Positions 1 to 11,190 of a stretch of DNA of 38,146 nucleotides are shown in pieces (the stretch's first letter is position 1; every line of letters begins with the position of its first letter). The notes under the pieces were generated by a model. That model was given only the letters and a program-made list of their open reading frames with translations, ran no database searches and was not told the origin of the DNA. This DNA comes from Kribbella turkmenica (GTDB lineage Bacteria; Actinomycetota; Actinomycetes; Propionibacteriales; Kribbellaceae). Where the stretch lies: contig NZ_SMKR01000060.1 of NCBI RefSeq assembly GCF_004348725.1, positions 1-38,146 on the forward strand, in the 5' to 3' direction. Both the position numbers and the translations under genes were made by a program.

Positions 1-143
1 TGCTTACTGTGGGTGAGAAGGCGTGGTGACGGTGGAACGGAAGTCCATCTGTCGGGCGTCATGAGGTAGTCTCGGGACTCCCGGCTTGGGCCAGTGTTGT
101 CCCGCGGCCAGTTGTTTGACCGTAGGACGACGGGAGCTCCTGA

Positions 144-3100
144 ATGTTTGGTCGCGCCCCATTCCCGAGCGAGGGTCTGTACGACGGACAGCACGAGCAC
201 GACGCTTGTGGTGTCGCCTTCGTCGCGACCCTGACCGGTGAACCCAGCCACGACATCGTGGCGAAGGCTTTGACCGCCCTGCGCAACCTCGAGCACCGCG
301 GCGCCTCCGGCGCCGAGCCGGACTCCGGCGACGGTGCCGGCATCCTGATCCAGGTCCCGGACGCGTACTACCGCAAGGTGTGCGAGTTCGAGCTCCCGGT
401 GCCGCGCAGCTACGCCACCGGCATCGCCTTCCTCCCGGCCGACCCGGACGACGCCGCCAAGGCGATCGCCCGGATCGAGGAGCTCGCCGCGGATGAGAAT
501 CTGGCCGTCCTGGGCTGGCGCGACGTGCCGACCGAGCCGGACCTGCTCGGCGCCACCGCCCGTTCGGTGATGCCGACCTTCAAGCAGCTGTTCGTCGCCG
601 CCAAGGCGGGCCGCGTGCTCGGCCTGGCGCTGGAGCGGATGGTCTTCCGGCTGCGCAAGCGGGCCGAGAAGGAGACCGAGACCTACTTCCCGTCGCTGTC
701 CGGCCGGACCATCACCTACAAGGGGATGCTGACCACCGACCAGCTGGACAAGTTCTTCCCCGAGCTGACCGACCCCGACCTCGCGTCCGCGATCGGTGTC
801 GTGCACTCGCGGTTCTCCACCAACACGTTCCCGTCCTGGCCGCTGGCCCACCCGTACCGGTACATCGCCCACAACGGTGAGATCAACACCGTCCAGGGCA
901 ACCGCAACTGGATGCGGGCCCGTGAGGCGCTGCTGGCCAGCGACCTGATCCCGGGCGACCTGGAGCAGCTCTACCCGATCTGTACGCCGGGAGCTTCCGA
1001 CTCGGCGTCGTTCGACGAGGTGCTCGAGCTGCTGCACCTCGGCGGCCGGTCGCTGCCGCACGCGATGCTGATGATGATCCCGGAGGCGTGGGAGAACGCC
1101 GCCACGATGGATCCGCGGCGGCGCGCGTTCTACGAGTTCCACTCGACCCTGATGGAGCCGTGGGACGGCCCGGCGTCGGTGGTCTTCTCCGACGGCACCA
1201 AGGTCGGCGCGGTGCTGGACCGCAACGGTCTCCGGCCGTCGCGGTACTGGGTGACCGAGGACGGTCTCGTCGTGCTGGCGTCCGAGGCCGGCGTCCTGGA
1301 CATCGACCCGGCGACCGTGACCGAGAAGGGCCGGCTCGAGCCGGGCCGGATCTTCCTGGTCGACGTCGAGGCGCACCGGATCGTCACCGACTCCGAGGTG
1401 AAGAACGCGCTCGCCTCCGAGCACCCGTACGACGAGTGGCTGCACGCCGGCCTGATCCGCTTCGAGGACCTGCACGAGCGCGAGCACGTCGTCCACAGCC
1501 ACGCCTCGGTCACCCGCCGCCAGCAGGTGTTCGGGTACACCGAGGAGGAGCTGCGGGTCATCCTCACCCCGATGGCGAAGACCGGCGCGGAACCGATCGG
1601 CTCGATGGGCACCGACACGCCGATCGCCGTTCTGAGCGACCGGCCGCGGCTGCTGTTCGACTACTTCGCCCAGTTGTTCGCCCAGGTCACGAACCCGCCG
1701 CTGGACGCGATCCGCGAGGAGCTCGTCACCTCGCTGTCGTCGTCCCTCGGTCCCGAGGCGAACCTGCTCGACCCGAGCCCGGCGTCCTGCCGGCAGGTCG
1801 TGCTGCCGTTCCCGGTGATCACCAACGACGAGCTCGCCAAGCTGCGCCACATCAACCTCGACGGCGACATGCCGGGCCTGGCGACCACGGTGCTGCGCGG
1901 CGTGTACGACGTCGAGGGGGGCGGCCAGGCGCTCGAGGCGCGGCTCGCCGAGATCTGCGCCGAGGCGTCCGCCGCGATCGTGGACGGCGCTCGCATCCTG
2001 GTGCTGTCCGACCGGCACTCGAACGCCGAGAACGCGCCGATCCCGTCGCTGCTGCTGACCTCCGCGGTTCATCACCACCTGGTGAGGGAGAAGACCCGCA
2101 CGCAGGTCGGTCTGGTGGTCGAGGCCGGTGACGTCCGCGAGGTCCACCACGTCGCGCTCCTGATGGGGTACGGCGCGGCCGCGATCAACCCGTACCTCGC
2201 GCTCGAGTCGGTCGAGGACCTCAGCCGCCGGGGTACGTACCTGCCGGGTGTCGAGCCGGAGCAGGCCGTCCGCAACGTGGTGAAGTCGCTCGGCAAGGGC
2301 GTGCTCAAGGTGATGTCGAAGATGGGTGTGTCGACGGTCGCGTCGTACACGGGTGCCCAGATCTTCGAGGCGACCGGTCTGTCACCCGAGCTGGTCGACA
2401 CCTACTTCACCGGTACGTCGTCCAAGCTCGGCGGCGTCGGCCTGGACACGATCGCCGAGGAGGTCCGCCGCCGGCACCTGCGTGCGTACCCGGCCGACGG
2501 CATCCTGGCCGCGCACCGCAAGCTGGAGATCGGCGGCGAGTACCAGTGGCGGCGTGAGGGCGAGCCGCACCTGTTCGACCCGGAGACGGTCTTCCGGCTG
2601 CAGCACAGCACCCGGACCGGGCGCTACGACATCTTCAAGCAGTACACGTCCCGCGTCGACGAGCAGTCCGAGCGGCTGATGACGCTGCGCGGCCTGTTCG
2701 GCTTCGAGTCCGACCGCGAGCCGATCCCGCTCGACGAGGTCGAGCCGGTCAGCGAGATCGTCAAGCGGTTCAGCACCGGCGCGATGAGCTACGGCTCGAT
2801 CAGCGCCGAGGCGCACACCACGCTGGCGATCGCGATGAACCAGCTCGGCGGCAAGTCGAACACCGGTGAGGGCGGCGAGGACTCCGACCGCCTGCACGAC
2901 CCGGCCCGGCGGAGCTCGATCAAGCAGGTCGCGTCCGGCCGGTTCGGCGTGACCGCGGAGTACCTGACGAACTCCGACGACATCCAGATCAAGATGGCGC
3001 AGGGCGCGAAGCCCGGCGAGGGTGGTCAGCTTCCGGGCAACAAGGTGTACCCGTGGGTGGCCAGCACCCGGCACTCGACCCCGGGTGTCGGCCTGATCTC

Positions 3101-4666
3101 GCCGCCGCCGCACCACGACATCTACTCGATCGAGGACCTGGCGCAGCTGATCCACGACCTCAAGAACGCCAACCCGCAGGCGCGCATCCACGTGAAGCTC
3201 GTCTCCGAGGTCGGCGTCGGCACGATCGCCGCGGGGGTCAGCAAGGCGCACGCGGACGTCGTCCTGATCTCCGGGCACGACGGCGGTACCGGTGCGGCCC
3301 CGCTGACGTCGCTGAAGCACGCCGGCGGTCCCTGGGAGCTCGGTCTGGCCGAGACCCAGCAGACCCTGCTGCTCAACGGTCTGCGCGACCGAATCGTCGT
3401 CCAGACCGACGGTCAGCTGAAGACCGGCCGGGACGTGATCGTCGCGGCGCTCCTCGGCGCCGAGGAGTACGGCTTCGCCACCGCGCCGCTGGTGGTGTCG
3501 GGCTGCATCATGATGCGGGTCTGCCACCTGGACACCTGCCCGGTCGGCGTCGCCACCCAGAACCCCGTGCTGCGCGGCCGGTACTCCGGCAAGCCCGAGT
3601 TCGTGGTGAACTTCTTCGAGTTCATCGCCGAGGAGGTCCGGGAGTACCTGGCCCAGCTGGGCTTCCGCTCGCTGGACGAGGCGATCGGGCACGCCGAGGT
3701 GCTGGACATCCGGCGCGCGGTCGACCACTGGAAGGCCGACGGCCTCGACCTGTCGCCGATCCTGCACGTGCCGGCGCTGCCGGAGGGCGCGGCCCGGCAC
3801 CAGACGGTGCTCCAGGACCACGGTCTCGACAAGGCGCTCGACAACGAGCTGATCCGGATCTGCCGACCGGCGCTGGAGACCGGTGAGCCGGTCCGGGCGC
3901 AGCTGCCGATCCGGAACGTGAACCGGACCGTCGGCACGATGCTCGGCCACGAGATCACCAAGCGCTACCGCGCGGCCGGCCTGGCCGACGGCACCATCGA
4001 CCTGACCTTCACCGGGTCGGCCGGCAACTCGTTCGCCGCCTTCGTCCCGCGCGGTGTCACGCTGCGCCTCGAAGGCGACGCCAACGACTACGTCGGCAAG
4101 GGCCTGTCGGGCGGCCGGGTGGTGATCCGGCCCGACCGCCGGGCCCGGTTCGACGCCGCCGACCAGATCATCGCCGGCAACGTGATCGCGTACGGCGCGA
4201 CGTCCGGCGAACTGTTCATCAGCGGTGGGGCCGGGCAACGGTTCTGCGTCCGGAACTCCGGGGCCATCGCGGTCGTCGAGTCGGTCGGCGACCACGCCTG
4301 CGAGTACATGACCGGTGGGCGCGTCGTCGTACTCGGCGCCGTCGGCCGGAACTTCGCGGCGGGCATGTCGGGCGGCGTGGCCCACGTGCTCGACCTGGAC
4401 CACGCCTTGGTGAACCCGGAGCTGGTGGACCTGCGCCCGGTCACCGAGGACGAGTCCGAACTGCTGCACGACCTGGTCCGCAGGCACCACGAGGAGACCG
4501 GTTCGGAACGGGCGGCCAAGCTGCTCGCCGACTGGCCCGCGGCCGCCGCCAGGTTCACCACGGTGATGCCCCGCGACTACGCCCGGGTGCTGGCGGCCAA
4601 GGCGGCCGCCGAGCGGGACGGGCTGGACGAGGACGCCACCACGCGAGCGATGATGGAGGCCATCTG

Positions 4667-4667
<1 letters not shown>
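144..4667 (+). CDS. gltB: Glutamate synthase (NADPH) large subunit
   Basis: Large (alpha) subunit of the cytoplasmic iron-sulfur flavoprotein that makes two glutamates from glutamine and 2-oxoglutarate. Of its 1507 residues, the first 21 look like the usual propeptide before the nucleophile Cys22 (HDACGVAF), which starts the class II glutamine amidotransferase domain (about 22-430). The central domain (about 490-780) follows, then the FMN-binding synthase barrel (about 840-1210) with the 3Fe-4S cysteines Cys1121, Cys1127 and Cys1132 ([12 protein letters not shown]), then the GXGXG beta-helix domain (about 1270-1460). Length is normal for the family. The ATG has a Shine-Dalgarno GGGAG at 132-136. 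The stop overlaps the gltD start (TGATG), so the subunits are translationally coupled. I see no convincing promoter in bases 1-131, which hold no other gene. Identification is secure. Confidence 0.98.
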
Positions 4668-6133
<1,466 letters not shown>

Positions 6134-6156
6134 TCCGCCCCGACGCCGCGATGATC

Positions 6157-6191
6157 CGGGCCGCAGGCAACGAAATGTCGCCTGCGGCCCG
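6157..6191 (+). terminator. gltBD terminator hairpin
   Basis: Perfect 12-bp stem (6157-6168 CGGGCCGCAGGC pairing with 6180-6191) and an 11-nt loop, starting 23 nt after the gltD stop. There is no U-run, as is usual for high-GC actinobacterial terminators. Confidence 0.7.
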
Positions 6192-6226
6192 CGGCAGTTC
6201 GAGATGCATCGGCTTGTCCGGCCGCC

Positions 6227-6232
6227 TACGGT
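6227..6232 (+). promoter_or_regulatory. Leaderless -10 element of the metallophosphoesterase gene
   Basis: TACGGT lies 6 nt before the ATG at 6239, placing the expected transcription start at or next to the start codon. There is no clear Shine-Dalgarno and no recognisable -35. The remaining intergenic sequence holds only the gltBD hairpin. Confidence 0.5.
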
Positions 6233-6238
6233 TGAGCC

Positions 6239-7789
6239 ATGGTTAGCCGCCTCGTGACCAGAGCCCGGCTCCGTGCGATCGCGCCGTGGGCCGCGCTCAG
6301 CCTGCTCTGGCTGGCGACGTCGGTGTCGGTCGGCCTGTTCGGGTTCGCGAACGACTCCGAGCGGGTGACGATCGGTGCGCACGCCGCCACCATCTCGCCG
6401 ACGTTCGACGGGCACGCCACCGTCGACCTGGGCGCCGTCCTGCCGCGGCTGCGGATCCCGGCCGGCGGCCCGCTCGGCACCGGCGTCAACGTCGACGTCC
6501 AGGAGACCGACGCCGACGACCTGACCGAGCTGCTCAACCGCGACGCCCTGATCGCCTCGCAGCCGGACGGTGAGATCGCCCGGATCCAGCAGGTGATCCA
6601 GGAGATGGCGGTCGACAACGCCGTCGCCGGCGCGGGGTCCGGGCTGCTGGTCGCGGTCGTGGTCGCAACGGTCTGGACCGCTCTGGGCCGGCGTCGCCGG
6701 CGGGAGCTGTGGGACCTGGTGCACAAGCACGAGCGCCGGGTCGAGCACCGGGCGATCGTCGTGCTGGTCGCGATGCTGATCACGATCGCGTCGATCTTCG
6801 GCCCGGGGCAGATGCGGACGGCCGAAGTACCGCCGACCGAGTGGCGGCCGCTGCACCAGCTGCTGCCGGAGCTCTCGTTCGACGAGCGGCTCAAGAGCGT
6901 CGAGGTCGCGGCCGGGTTCTCCACCACGGGTGGGGTCGGCGTCATCCGGACGGCGGTCGAGACGTACGAGCGCTCCACCGAGTTCTACGGCCGGCTGCGC
7001 GACCGGGTCACCCGGGTCGGCGGCCGGATCCACCAGGCGACCGAGGACGAGACGGTCGCCCTGCTGGTGTCGGACCGGCACGACAACATCGGGATGGACC
7101 CCTTCGCCGCCGAGGTGGCGAAGGTGGCCGGGGCGAAGGTGCTGATCGACGCCGGCGACGACTCGTCGTCCGGGCAGTCGTGGGAGGTGTTCAGCATCCA
7201 CTCGCTGGCCCAGCACTTCCGGGACCTGAAGGTGGTCGCAGTGGCCGGCAACCACGACGCCGGCGGGCACATCGAGGCCGCGATGCGGAAGAACGGGTTC
7301 ACCGTGCTCGACAGCAAACCGGTCGAGGTCGAGGGGATCCGGTTCCTCGGCGACAGCGACCCGACCCGGACCGGGCTCGGCAGTGCCGACTCGGCCGGCG
7401 ACGAGACGATCGCCGAGCAGTCCGAGCGGCTCGCGGACGTCGCCTGCGAGCAGCCGGAGGACAACCGGATCTCCACCTTCGTCGTGCACGACCCGTCGTC
7501 GTTCGCCGACACGGCCGCTCGTGGCTGCGCGACGTTGCTGCTGTCCGGGCACCTGCACCGTCAGGTCGGGCCGGAGCACAAGGTCGTCGACGGCCGCCCG
7601 GTGACGACGTACACGAACGGGACGACCGGGGGAGCGGCGTACGCGTTCGCCCTGGGGTACACGTTGCGCCGGCCGGGACAGGTCACCCTCATCACGTACC
7701 TCAAGGGCCGGCCGATCGGTCTGCAGACGGTCACCGCGGAGCTCAGCGGCGAGGTGACCGTGGGCGCCTACACCCCCTTGCCTTCTTGA
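6239..7789 (+). CDS. Membrane-anchored metallophosphoesterase
   Basis: 516-residue protein of the calcineurin-like phosphoesterase superfamily. The N-terminal half has hydrophobic segments near residues 14-37, 126-148 and 175-195, suggesting a membrane anchor with an intervening domain. The C-terminal half carries the metal-binding signature in order: Asp279-Arg-His281 with Asn283, Asp307 (DAGDD), Asn338-His339-Asp340 (GNHD), His417 and His438-Leu-His440 (GHLH). All usual metal ligands are therefore present, so it should be an active dinuclear metal phosphoesterase. The substrate cannot be told from sequence. The gene stands alone between the gltBD terminator and pyk, and its start is supported by the -10 element placed 6 nt upstream. 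Confidence 0.88.
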   Translation: MVSRLVTRARLRAIAPWAALSLLWLATSVSVGLFGFANDSERVTIGAHAATISPTFDGHATVDLGAVLPRLRIPAGGPLGTGVNVDVQETDADDLTELLNRDALIASQPDGEIARIQQVIQEMAVDNAVAGAGSGLLVAVVVATVWTALGRRRRRELWDLVHKHERRVEHRAIVVLVAMLITIASIFGPGQMRTAEVPPTEWRPLHQLLPELSFDERLKSVEVAAGFSTTGGVGVIRTAVETYERSTEFYGRLRDRVTRVGGRIHQATEDETVALLVSDRHDNIGMDPFAAEVAKVAGAKVLIDAGDDSSSGQSWEVFSIHSLAQHFRDLKVVAVAGNHDAGGHIEAAMRKNGFTVLDSKPVEVEGIRFLGDSDPTRTGLGSADSAGDETIAEQSERLADVACEQPEDNRISTFVVHDPSSFADTAARGCATLLLSGHLHRQVGPEHKVVDGRPVTTYTNGTTGGAAYAFALGYTLRRPGQVTLITYLKGRPIGLQTVTAELSGEVTVGAYTPLPS

Positions 7790-7888
7790 CGATTCAGCCT
7801 TCGCGGCCAAGTGTCACGACCTGTTAACCGTCCAGTAACGGGGGCGGACCAGCGGGCCCAGTGGTTTGTAGGAGTAGGGTTTTGTGAC

Positions 7889-9343
7889 GTGCGTCGCGCA
7901 AAGATCGTTTGTACGCTCGGCCCGGCTACGGCCGCCCCCGAGCGCATCCTGGAACTCGTCCAAGCAGGTATGGACGTCGCAAGGCTCAACCTGAGCCATG
8001 GTGCCCATGCCGAGCATGAGCGCATCTATCAGCGGATCCGCACCGCAGCGGCCGAGACCGGCCGAGGAGTCGGCATCCTGGTCGACCTGCAGGGGCCGAA
8101 GATCCGGCTGGCCGAGTTCGCCGAGGGCAAGGTCACCCTGACCTACGGCGAACGCTTCACCATCACCACCCGGGAGGTTCCCGGGGACGTGACCATCTGC
8201 GGGACGACGTACGACGGTCTGCCCGGTGACGTGAACCCCGGCGACCAGTTGCTCATCGACGACGGCCGGGTCGCGCTGGTCGCCGAGGAGGTGACCGAGA
8301 CCGACGTGGTCTGCCGGGTCACCGTCGGCGGGCCGGTCTCGAACCACAAGGGCATCAACCTGCCCGGTGTCGCGGTCAGCGTCCCGGCGCTGTCGGAGAA
8401 GGACGCCGAGGACCTGCGCTGGGCGCTGCACCTGCCGGCCGACATGATCGCGCTGTCGTTCGTCCGGGACGCCGCCGATGTCCAGCTGGTGCACAAGATC
8501 ATGGACGAGGAGGGCCTGCGGGTCCCGGTGATCGCCAAGATCGAGAAGCCGCAGGCGGTCGCCAACCTGGACGAGATCGTCGAGGCCTTCGACGGGTTCA
8601 TGGTGGCCCGCGGCGACCTCGGCGTGGAGCTCCCGCTCGAGGAGGTTCCGCTGGTCCAGAAGCTGATCATCGACCAGGCCCGGCTGAACGCGAAGCCGGT
8701 GATCGTCGCCACCCAGATGCTGGAGTCGATGATCTCCGCGCCGCGGCCGACCCGGGCCGAGGCGTCCGACGTCGCGAACGCCGTACTGGACGGTGCCGAC
8801 GCGGTGATGCTGTCCGGCGAGACCAGCGTCGGCCGGTTCCCGATCGAGACGGTGAAGACGATGGCGCGGATCGTCGCCTCCACCGAGCAGCACGGACTGA
8901 GCCGGGTCAAGGAGATCGAGTGGGAGCCGCGGACCAAGGGCGGCGTGATCGCCCGGGCCGCCGCGGACGTGGCCGAGCGGCTGGACGCGAAGTTCCTGGT
9001 CGCGTTCACCCAGAGCGGCGACACCGCGCTGCGGCTGGCTCGCTACCGCACCGAGATTCCGGTGCTCGCCTTCACCCCGGTCCCGTCGGTGAGCTCTTGG
9101 CTGAGCGTCGTCTGGGGCATCGAGACGCACATCGTCCCCACTGTCGACCACACCGACGAGATGGTCCGCCAGGTCGACCAGCGCCTGCTCGAGCTCGGCA
9201 AACTCCAGAAGGGTGACCTCGTCGTCATCGTCGCCGGCTCCCCGCCCAGCATCCCCGGCTCCACCAACGCCCTCCGCGTCCACCGCATGGGCGACGCCAT
9301 CCAAGGCATAGCCCCCGCCTACCGCAACCCGGAACCGCGGTAA
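7889..9343 (+). CDS. pyk: Pyruvate kinase
   Basis: Converts phosphoenolpyruvate and ADP to pyruvate and ATP in glycolysis; 484 aa. I chose the GTG at 7889 because it gives the family N-terminus MRRAKIVCTLGPA. The longer in-frame opening to 7811 adds residues unlike the family. Landmarks are the substrate-site Arg in MDVARLNLSHG, the catalytic Lys in IAKIEKP followed by MVARGDLGVE, and the Mg/substrate motif ending MLSGETSVG. The C-terminal allosteric domain is complete. GGAG at 7871-7874 is a possible Shine-Dalgarno. TAGGGT at 7875-7880 sits 8 nt from the GTG, so a nearly leaderless promoter is also possible. Convergent with the LAGLIDADG gene. Confidence 0.97.
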   Translation: MRRAKIVCTLGPATAAPERILELVQAGMDVARLNLSHGAHAEHERIYQRIRTAAAETGRGVGILVDLQGPKIRLAEFAEGKVTLTYGERFTITTREVPGDVTICGTTYDGLPGDVNPGDQLLIDDGRVALVAEEVTETDVVCRVTVGGPVSNHKGINLPGVAVSVPALSEKDAEDLRWALHLPADMIALSFVRDAADVQLVHKIMDEEGLRVPVIAKIEKPQAVANLDEIVEAFDGFMVARGDLGVELPLEEVPLVQKLIIDQARLNAKPVIVATQMLESMISAPRPTRAEASDVANAVLDGADAVMLSGETSVGRFPIETVKTMARIVASTEQHGLSRVKEIEWEPRTKGGVIARAAADVAERLDAKFLVAFTQSGDTALRLARYRTEIPVLAFTPVPSVSSWLSVVWGIETHIVPTVDHTDEMVRQVDQRLLELGKLQKGDLVVIVAGSPPSIPGSTNALRVHRMGDAIQGIAPAYRNPEPR

Positions 9344-9394
9344 CGGCTCGAACCAAAGAGCCGAAGAAGACAACAGAGAGATCCGCAGAGATGT

Positions 9395-9432
9395 GGTTGA
9401 GGCAGGCGGTCAGCAGACCGCCTGCCTCAACC
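9395..9432. terminator. Perfect bidirectional terminator between pyk and the LAGLIDADG gene
   Basis: A 17-bp perfect stem (9395-9411 GGTTGAGGCAGGCGGTC with 9416-9432) and an AGCA loop. It lies 51 nt after pyk and 10 nt beyond the stop of the convergent minus-strand gene, so it can end both transcripts. Confidence 0.88.
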
Positions 9433-9442
9433 GCGTTCGGGG

Positions 9443-10192
9443 CTATGACTTCGGTCCGATGAACTCGTCCAGCCGTGCGACCGCATCGCGGCGGGCGACG
9501 GACAGCGCGTTGGATCGAGGCATCCGCCAAGGTACGCCGGCCAGGTCGAGTGCCCACTGACACAGCCGCATGATGTCTGTGGACTCGTTGGAGAACATGT
9601 ACCGCGGGTACTCGTAGCGCTTGAGTGCGCCGCCGACCGTCCGGGTCGCCCAGTTCGCGACACGGCAGCCGTCGGCATTGAACAGCCCGCGCAGGAGCTG
9701 TTCGGGGTACGTGGCAACGATCTCGCGCTGCCACGTCGCGAGTTCGATCGATCGCCGGTGCTTGGGTCCTGGCCCATGCTGAGGAAACAGACAGGGCCAG
9801 TGCTTCCAGTACGACAGCACTGAGGTGCATCCAACAGCCCGCACTCGGTGCACAGGACGACTCGGGTGTACGTCGGCGATCGCTGCCGCCGCCTCGTCGA
9901 TGAGTCGCGGATACGCGGTGTCGCACGCGATCCGCAAGGCGTACACGTCCTTCCTGTGCTTCGACAGGCACCCGTCGCCCAGGTACAGCCCTAGCAAGTG
10001 CGCGTACGCTGCGGCAGCCAATTGCTCCTCAGTACAACGCGGACACCGATTCGCGGGAGACTGCCGCTCCCCGCCATCTCGCCAGTCCCGGAGCGCCGCG
10101 CGACTGATTCCGAGCCGCTTGCTGACCGAGTTGAGACTCGCGCCGGCCTCGATGGCCGCGAGTGCGATCCTTCGCGTTCTCTCGTCGTACAT
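9443..10192 (-). CDS. HTH-LAGLIDADG protein (free-standing homing-endonuclease-like)
   Basis: 249 residues from the ATG at 10192. Residues 5-37 form a helix-turn-helix of the resolvase/MerR-like size (ASLNSVSKRLGISRAALRDW). A CPRC knuckle (Cys50, Cys53) follows. Two LAGLIDADG helices are visible: HLLGLYLGDG at 65-74 (acidic Asp73) and LLRGLFNADG at 166-175 (Asp174). Two helices in one chain is the layout of a monomeric LAGLIDADG nuclease, and both acidic residues are kept. It is not inside an intron or intein. It starts 35 nt downstream of the tRNA-Leu on the same strand and ends at the pyk terminator. It could be a homing nuclease or a domesticated DNA-binding regulator. The open frame extends back to 10252 inside the tRNA, so that longer start was rejected. 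The Shine-Dalgarno is weak. Confidence 0.75.
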   Translation of the reverse strand: MYDERTRRIALAAIEAGASLNSVSKRLGISRAALRDWRDGGERQSPANRCPRCTEEQLAAAAYAHLLGLYLGDGCLSKHRKDVYALRIACDTAYPRLIDEAAAAIADVHPSRPVHRVRAVGCTSVLSYWKHWPCLFPQHGPGPKHRRSIELATWQREIVATYPEQLLRGLFNADGCRVANWATRTVGGALKRYEYPRYMFSNESTDIMRLCQWALDLAGVPWRMPRSNALSVARRDAVARLDEFIGPKS

Positions 10193-10227
10193 GACCTGAG
10201 ATTCGCAGTGGACGCCGACAGAATCTG

Positions 10228-10301
10228 TGCCCTGGGTGGGACTCGAACCCACACTGTATGGTGTTTGAGACCACTATCTCTGCCGATTGGATTACCAGGG
10301 C
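10228..10301 (-). tRNA. tRNA-Leu (anticodon CAA) with a short variable arm
   Basis: 74-nt cloverleaf read on the minus strand. The acceptor GCCCTGG pairs perfectly with CCAGGGC and the discriminator is A. The D arm has a 3-bp ATC/GAT stem with the loop CAATCGGCAGA. The anticodon stem GTGGT/ACCAT encloses CTCAAAC, giving anticodon CAA (codon UUG, Leu). The variable loop is ACAGT (5 nt), and the T arm is GTGGG-TTCGAGT-CCCAC. CCA is not encoded. Discriminator A and the D-arm form agree with tRNA-Leu, but the long variable arm normal for tRNA-Leu is absent. Confidence 0.88.
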
Positions 10302-10402
10302 CTGCAGGACCAAGATCCTAGCCCATGGTTCCCGTCCGTCCGCCAATCGGATACCGGCGTGTGCGGTGCCCACCTCAGGCCTTCGGCCGCTGTCCGGATC
10401 GA

Positions 10403-10408
10403 TAGGGT
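10403..10408 (+). promoter_or_regulatory. Leaderless -10 element of pdtaR
   Basis: TAGGGT is 7 nt upstream of the GTG at 10416, so transcription should start at the start codon. A weak -35 candidate, TTCGGC, lies at 10382-10387. The element is in the divergent gap between the minus-strand tRNA and pdtaR. Confidence 0.5.
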
Positions 10409-10415
10409 GTCGGGT

Positions 10416-10997
10416 GTGACTGCTAAGCGTGTGGTGATCGCTGAGGATGAGGCGTTGATCCGGATGGATCTGGCCGAGATGCTGGCCGAGGAGGGGTACG
10501 ACGTCGTCGGGCAGGCGGGCGACGGGGAGGAGGCCATCCGGCTGGCGACGGAGCATCGGCCGGATCTGGTGATTCTCGACGTCAAGATGCCGAAGCTCGA
10601 CGGGCTCAGCGCGGCCGAGAAGATCGCCGGAGAGCGGATCGCCCCGGTGCTGATGCTGACCGCGTTCTCCCAGCGCGAGCTGGTCGAGCGGGCCCGCGAC
10701 GCCGGCGCGATGGCGTACCTGGTGAAACCGTTCTCCAAGGCCGACCTGTTGCCCGCGATCGAGATCGCCGCGTCCCGGTACGTCGAGCTGGCCGAGCTGG
10801 AACGTGAGGTCGCCGACCTGGCCGAGCGGCTGGAGACCCGCAAACTGGTCGACCGGGCCAAGTCGATCCTGCAGACGAAGTTCGGGCTGTCCGAGCCGGA
10901 CTCGTTCCGGTGGATCCAGAAAACCGCCATGGACAAAAGAGTTTCCATGCGGCAGGTCGCGGAGTTGGTCGTTGACGAGGCGGGCGGTAGCGACTGA
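10416..10997 (+). CDS. pdtaR: ANTAR-domain response regulator (PdtaR type)
   Basis: 193-residue two-component response regulator. The receiver domain (about 1-115) has the acidic pocket Asp11/Glu12, phospho-acceptor Asp55 (LVILDVKMP), Thr82 and Lys104 (YLVKPFSK). A short coiled linker leads to an ANTAR RNA-binding domain (about 125-185; LVDRAKSILQ and RWIQKTAMDKRVSMRQVA). In the family, phosphorylated ANTAR proteins bind paired hairpins in nascent RNA and prevent termination. PdtaR is the mycobacterial member, with kinase PdtaS. No kinase gene is in this window. Start GTG 10416 is chosen because it gives the family N-terminus (TAKRVVIAEDE) and fits the -10 element; the frame opens further upstream through the tRNA, which is not plausible coding. 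Confidence 0.93.
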   Translation: MTAKRVVIAEDEALIRMDLAEMLAEEGYDVVGQAGDGEEAIRLATEHRPDLVILDVKMPKLDGLSAAEKIAGERIAPVLMLTAFSQRELVERARDAGAMAYLVKPFSKADLLPAIEIAASRYVELAELEREVADLAERLETRKLVDRAKSILQTKFGLSEPDSFRWIQKTAMDKRVSMRQVAELVVDEAGGSD

Positions 10998-11190
10998 GTC
11001 ACTGTGCGCGTCCGGCGCTGAGCGTGCGTACAGGGATCAACTTCACCAATGCTGCTTACCGCTGTAACGACCTCACAACACACGTTCTGTGACATCGCCT
11101 GAAGAGCCACCAGAGGTCTAACCTGCGGGTGCTCGCGGCGTTCGCGGGAGTCCGGGGATCTACTCGGATTATCCAGACATGGGAGGAACA

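Noticed and set aside
9443..10301. tRNA-adjacent integrative element
   Set aside because: There is no integrase and no direct repeat of the tRNA 3' end in the window; only the LAGLIDADG gene is present.
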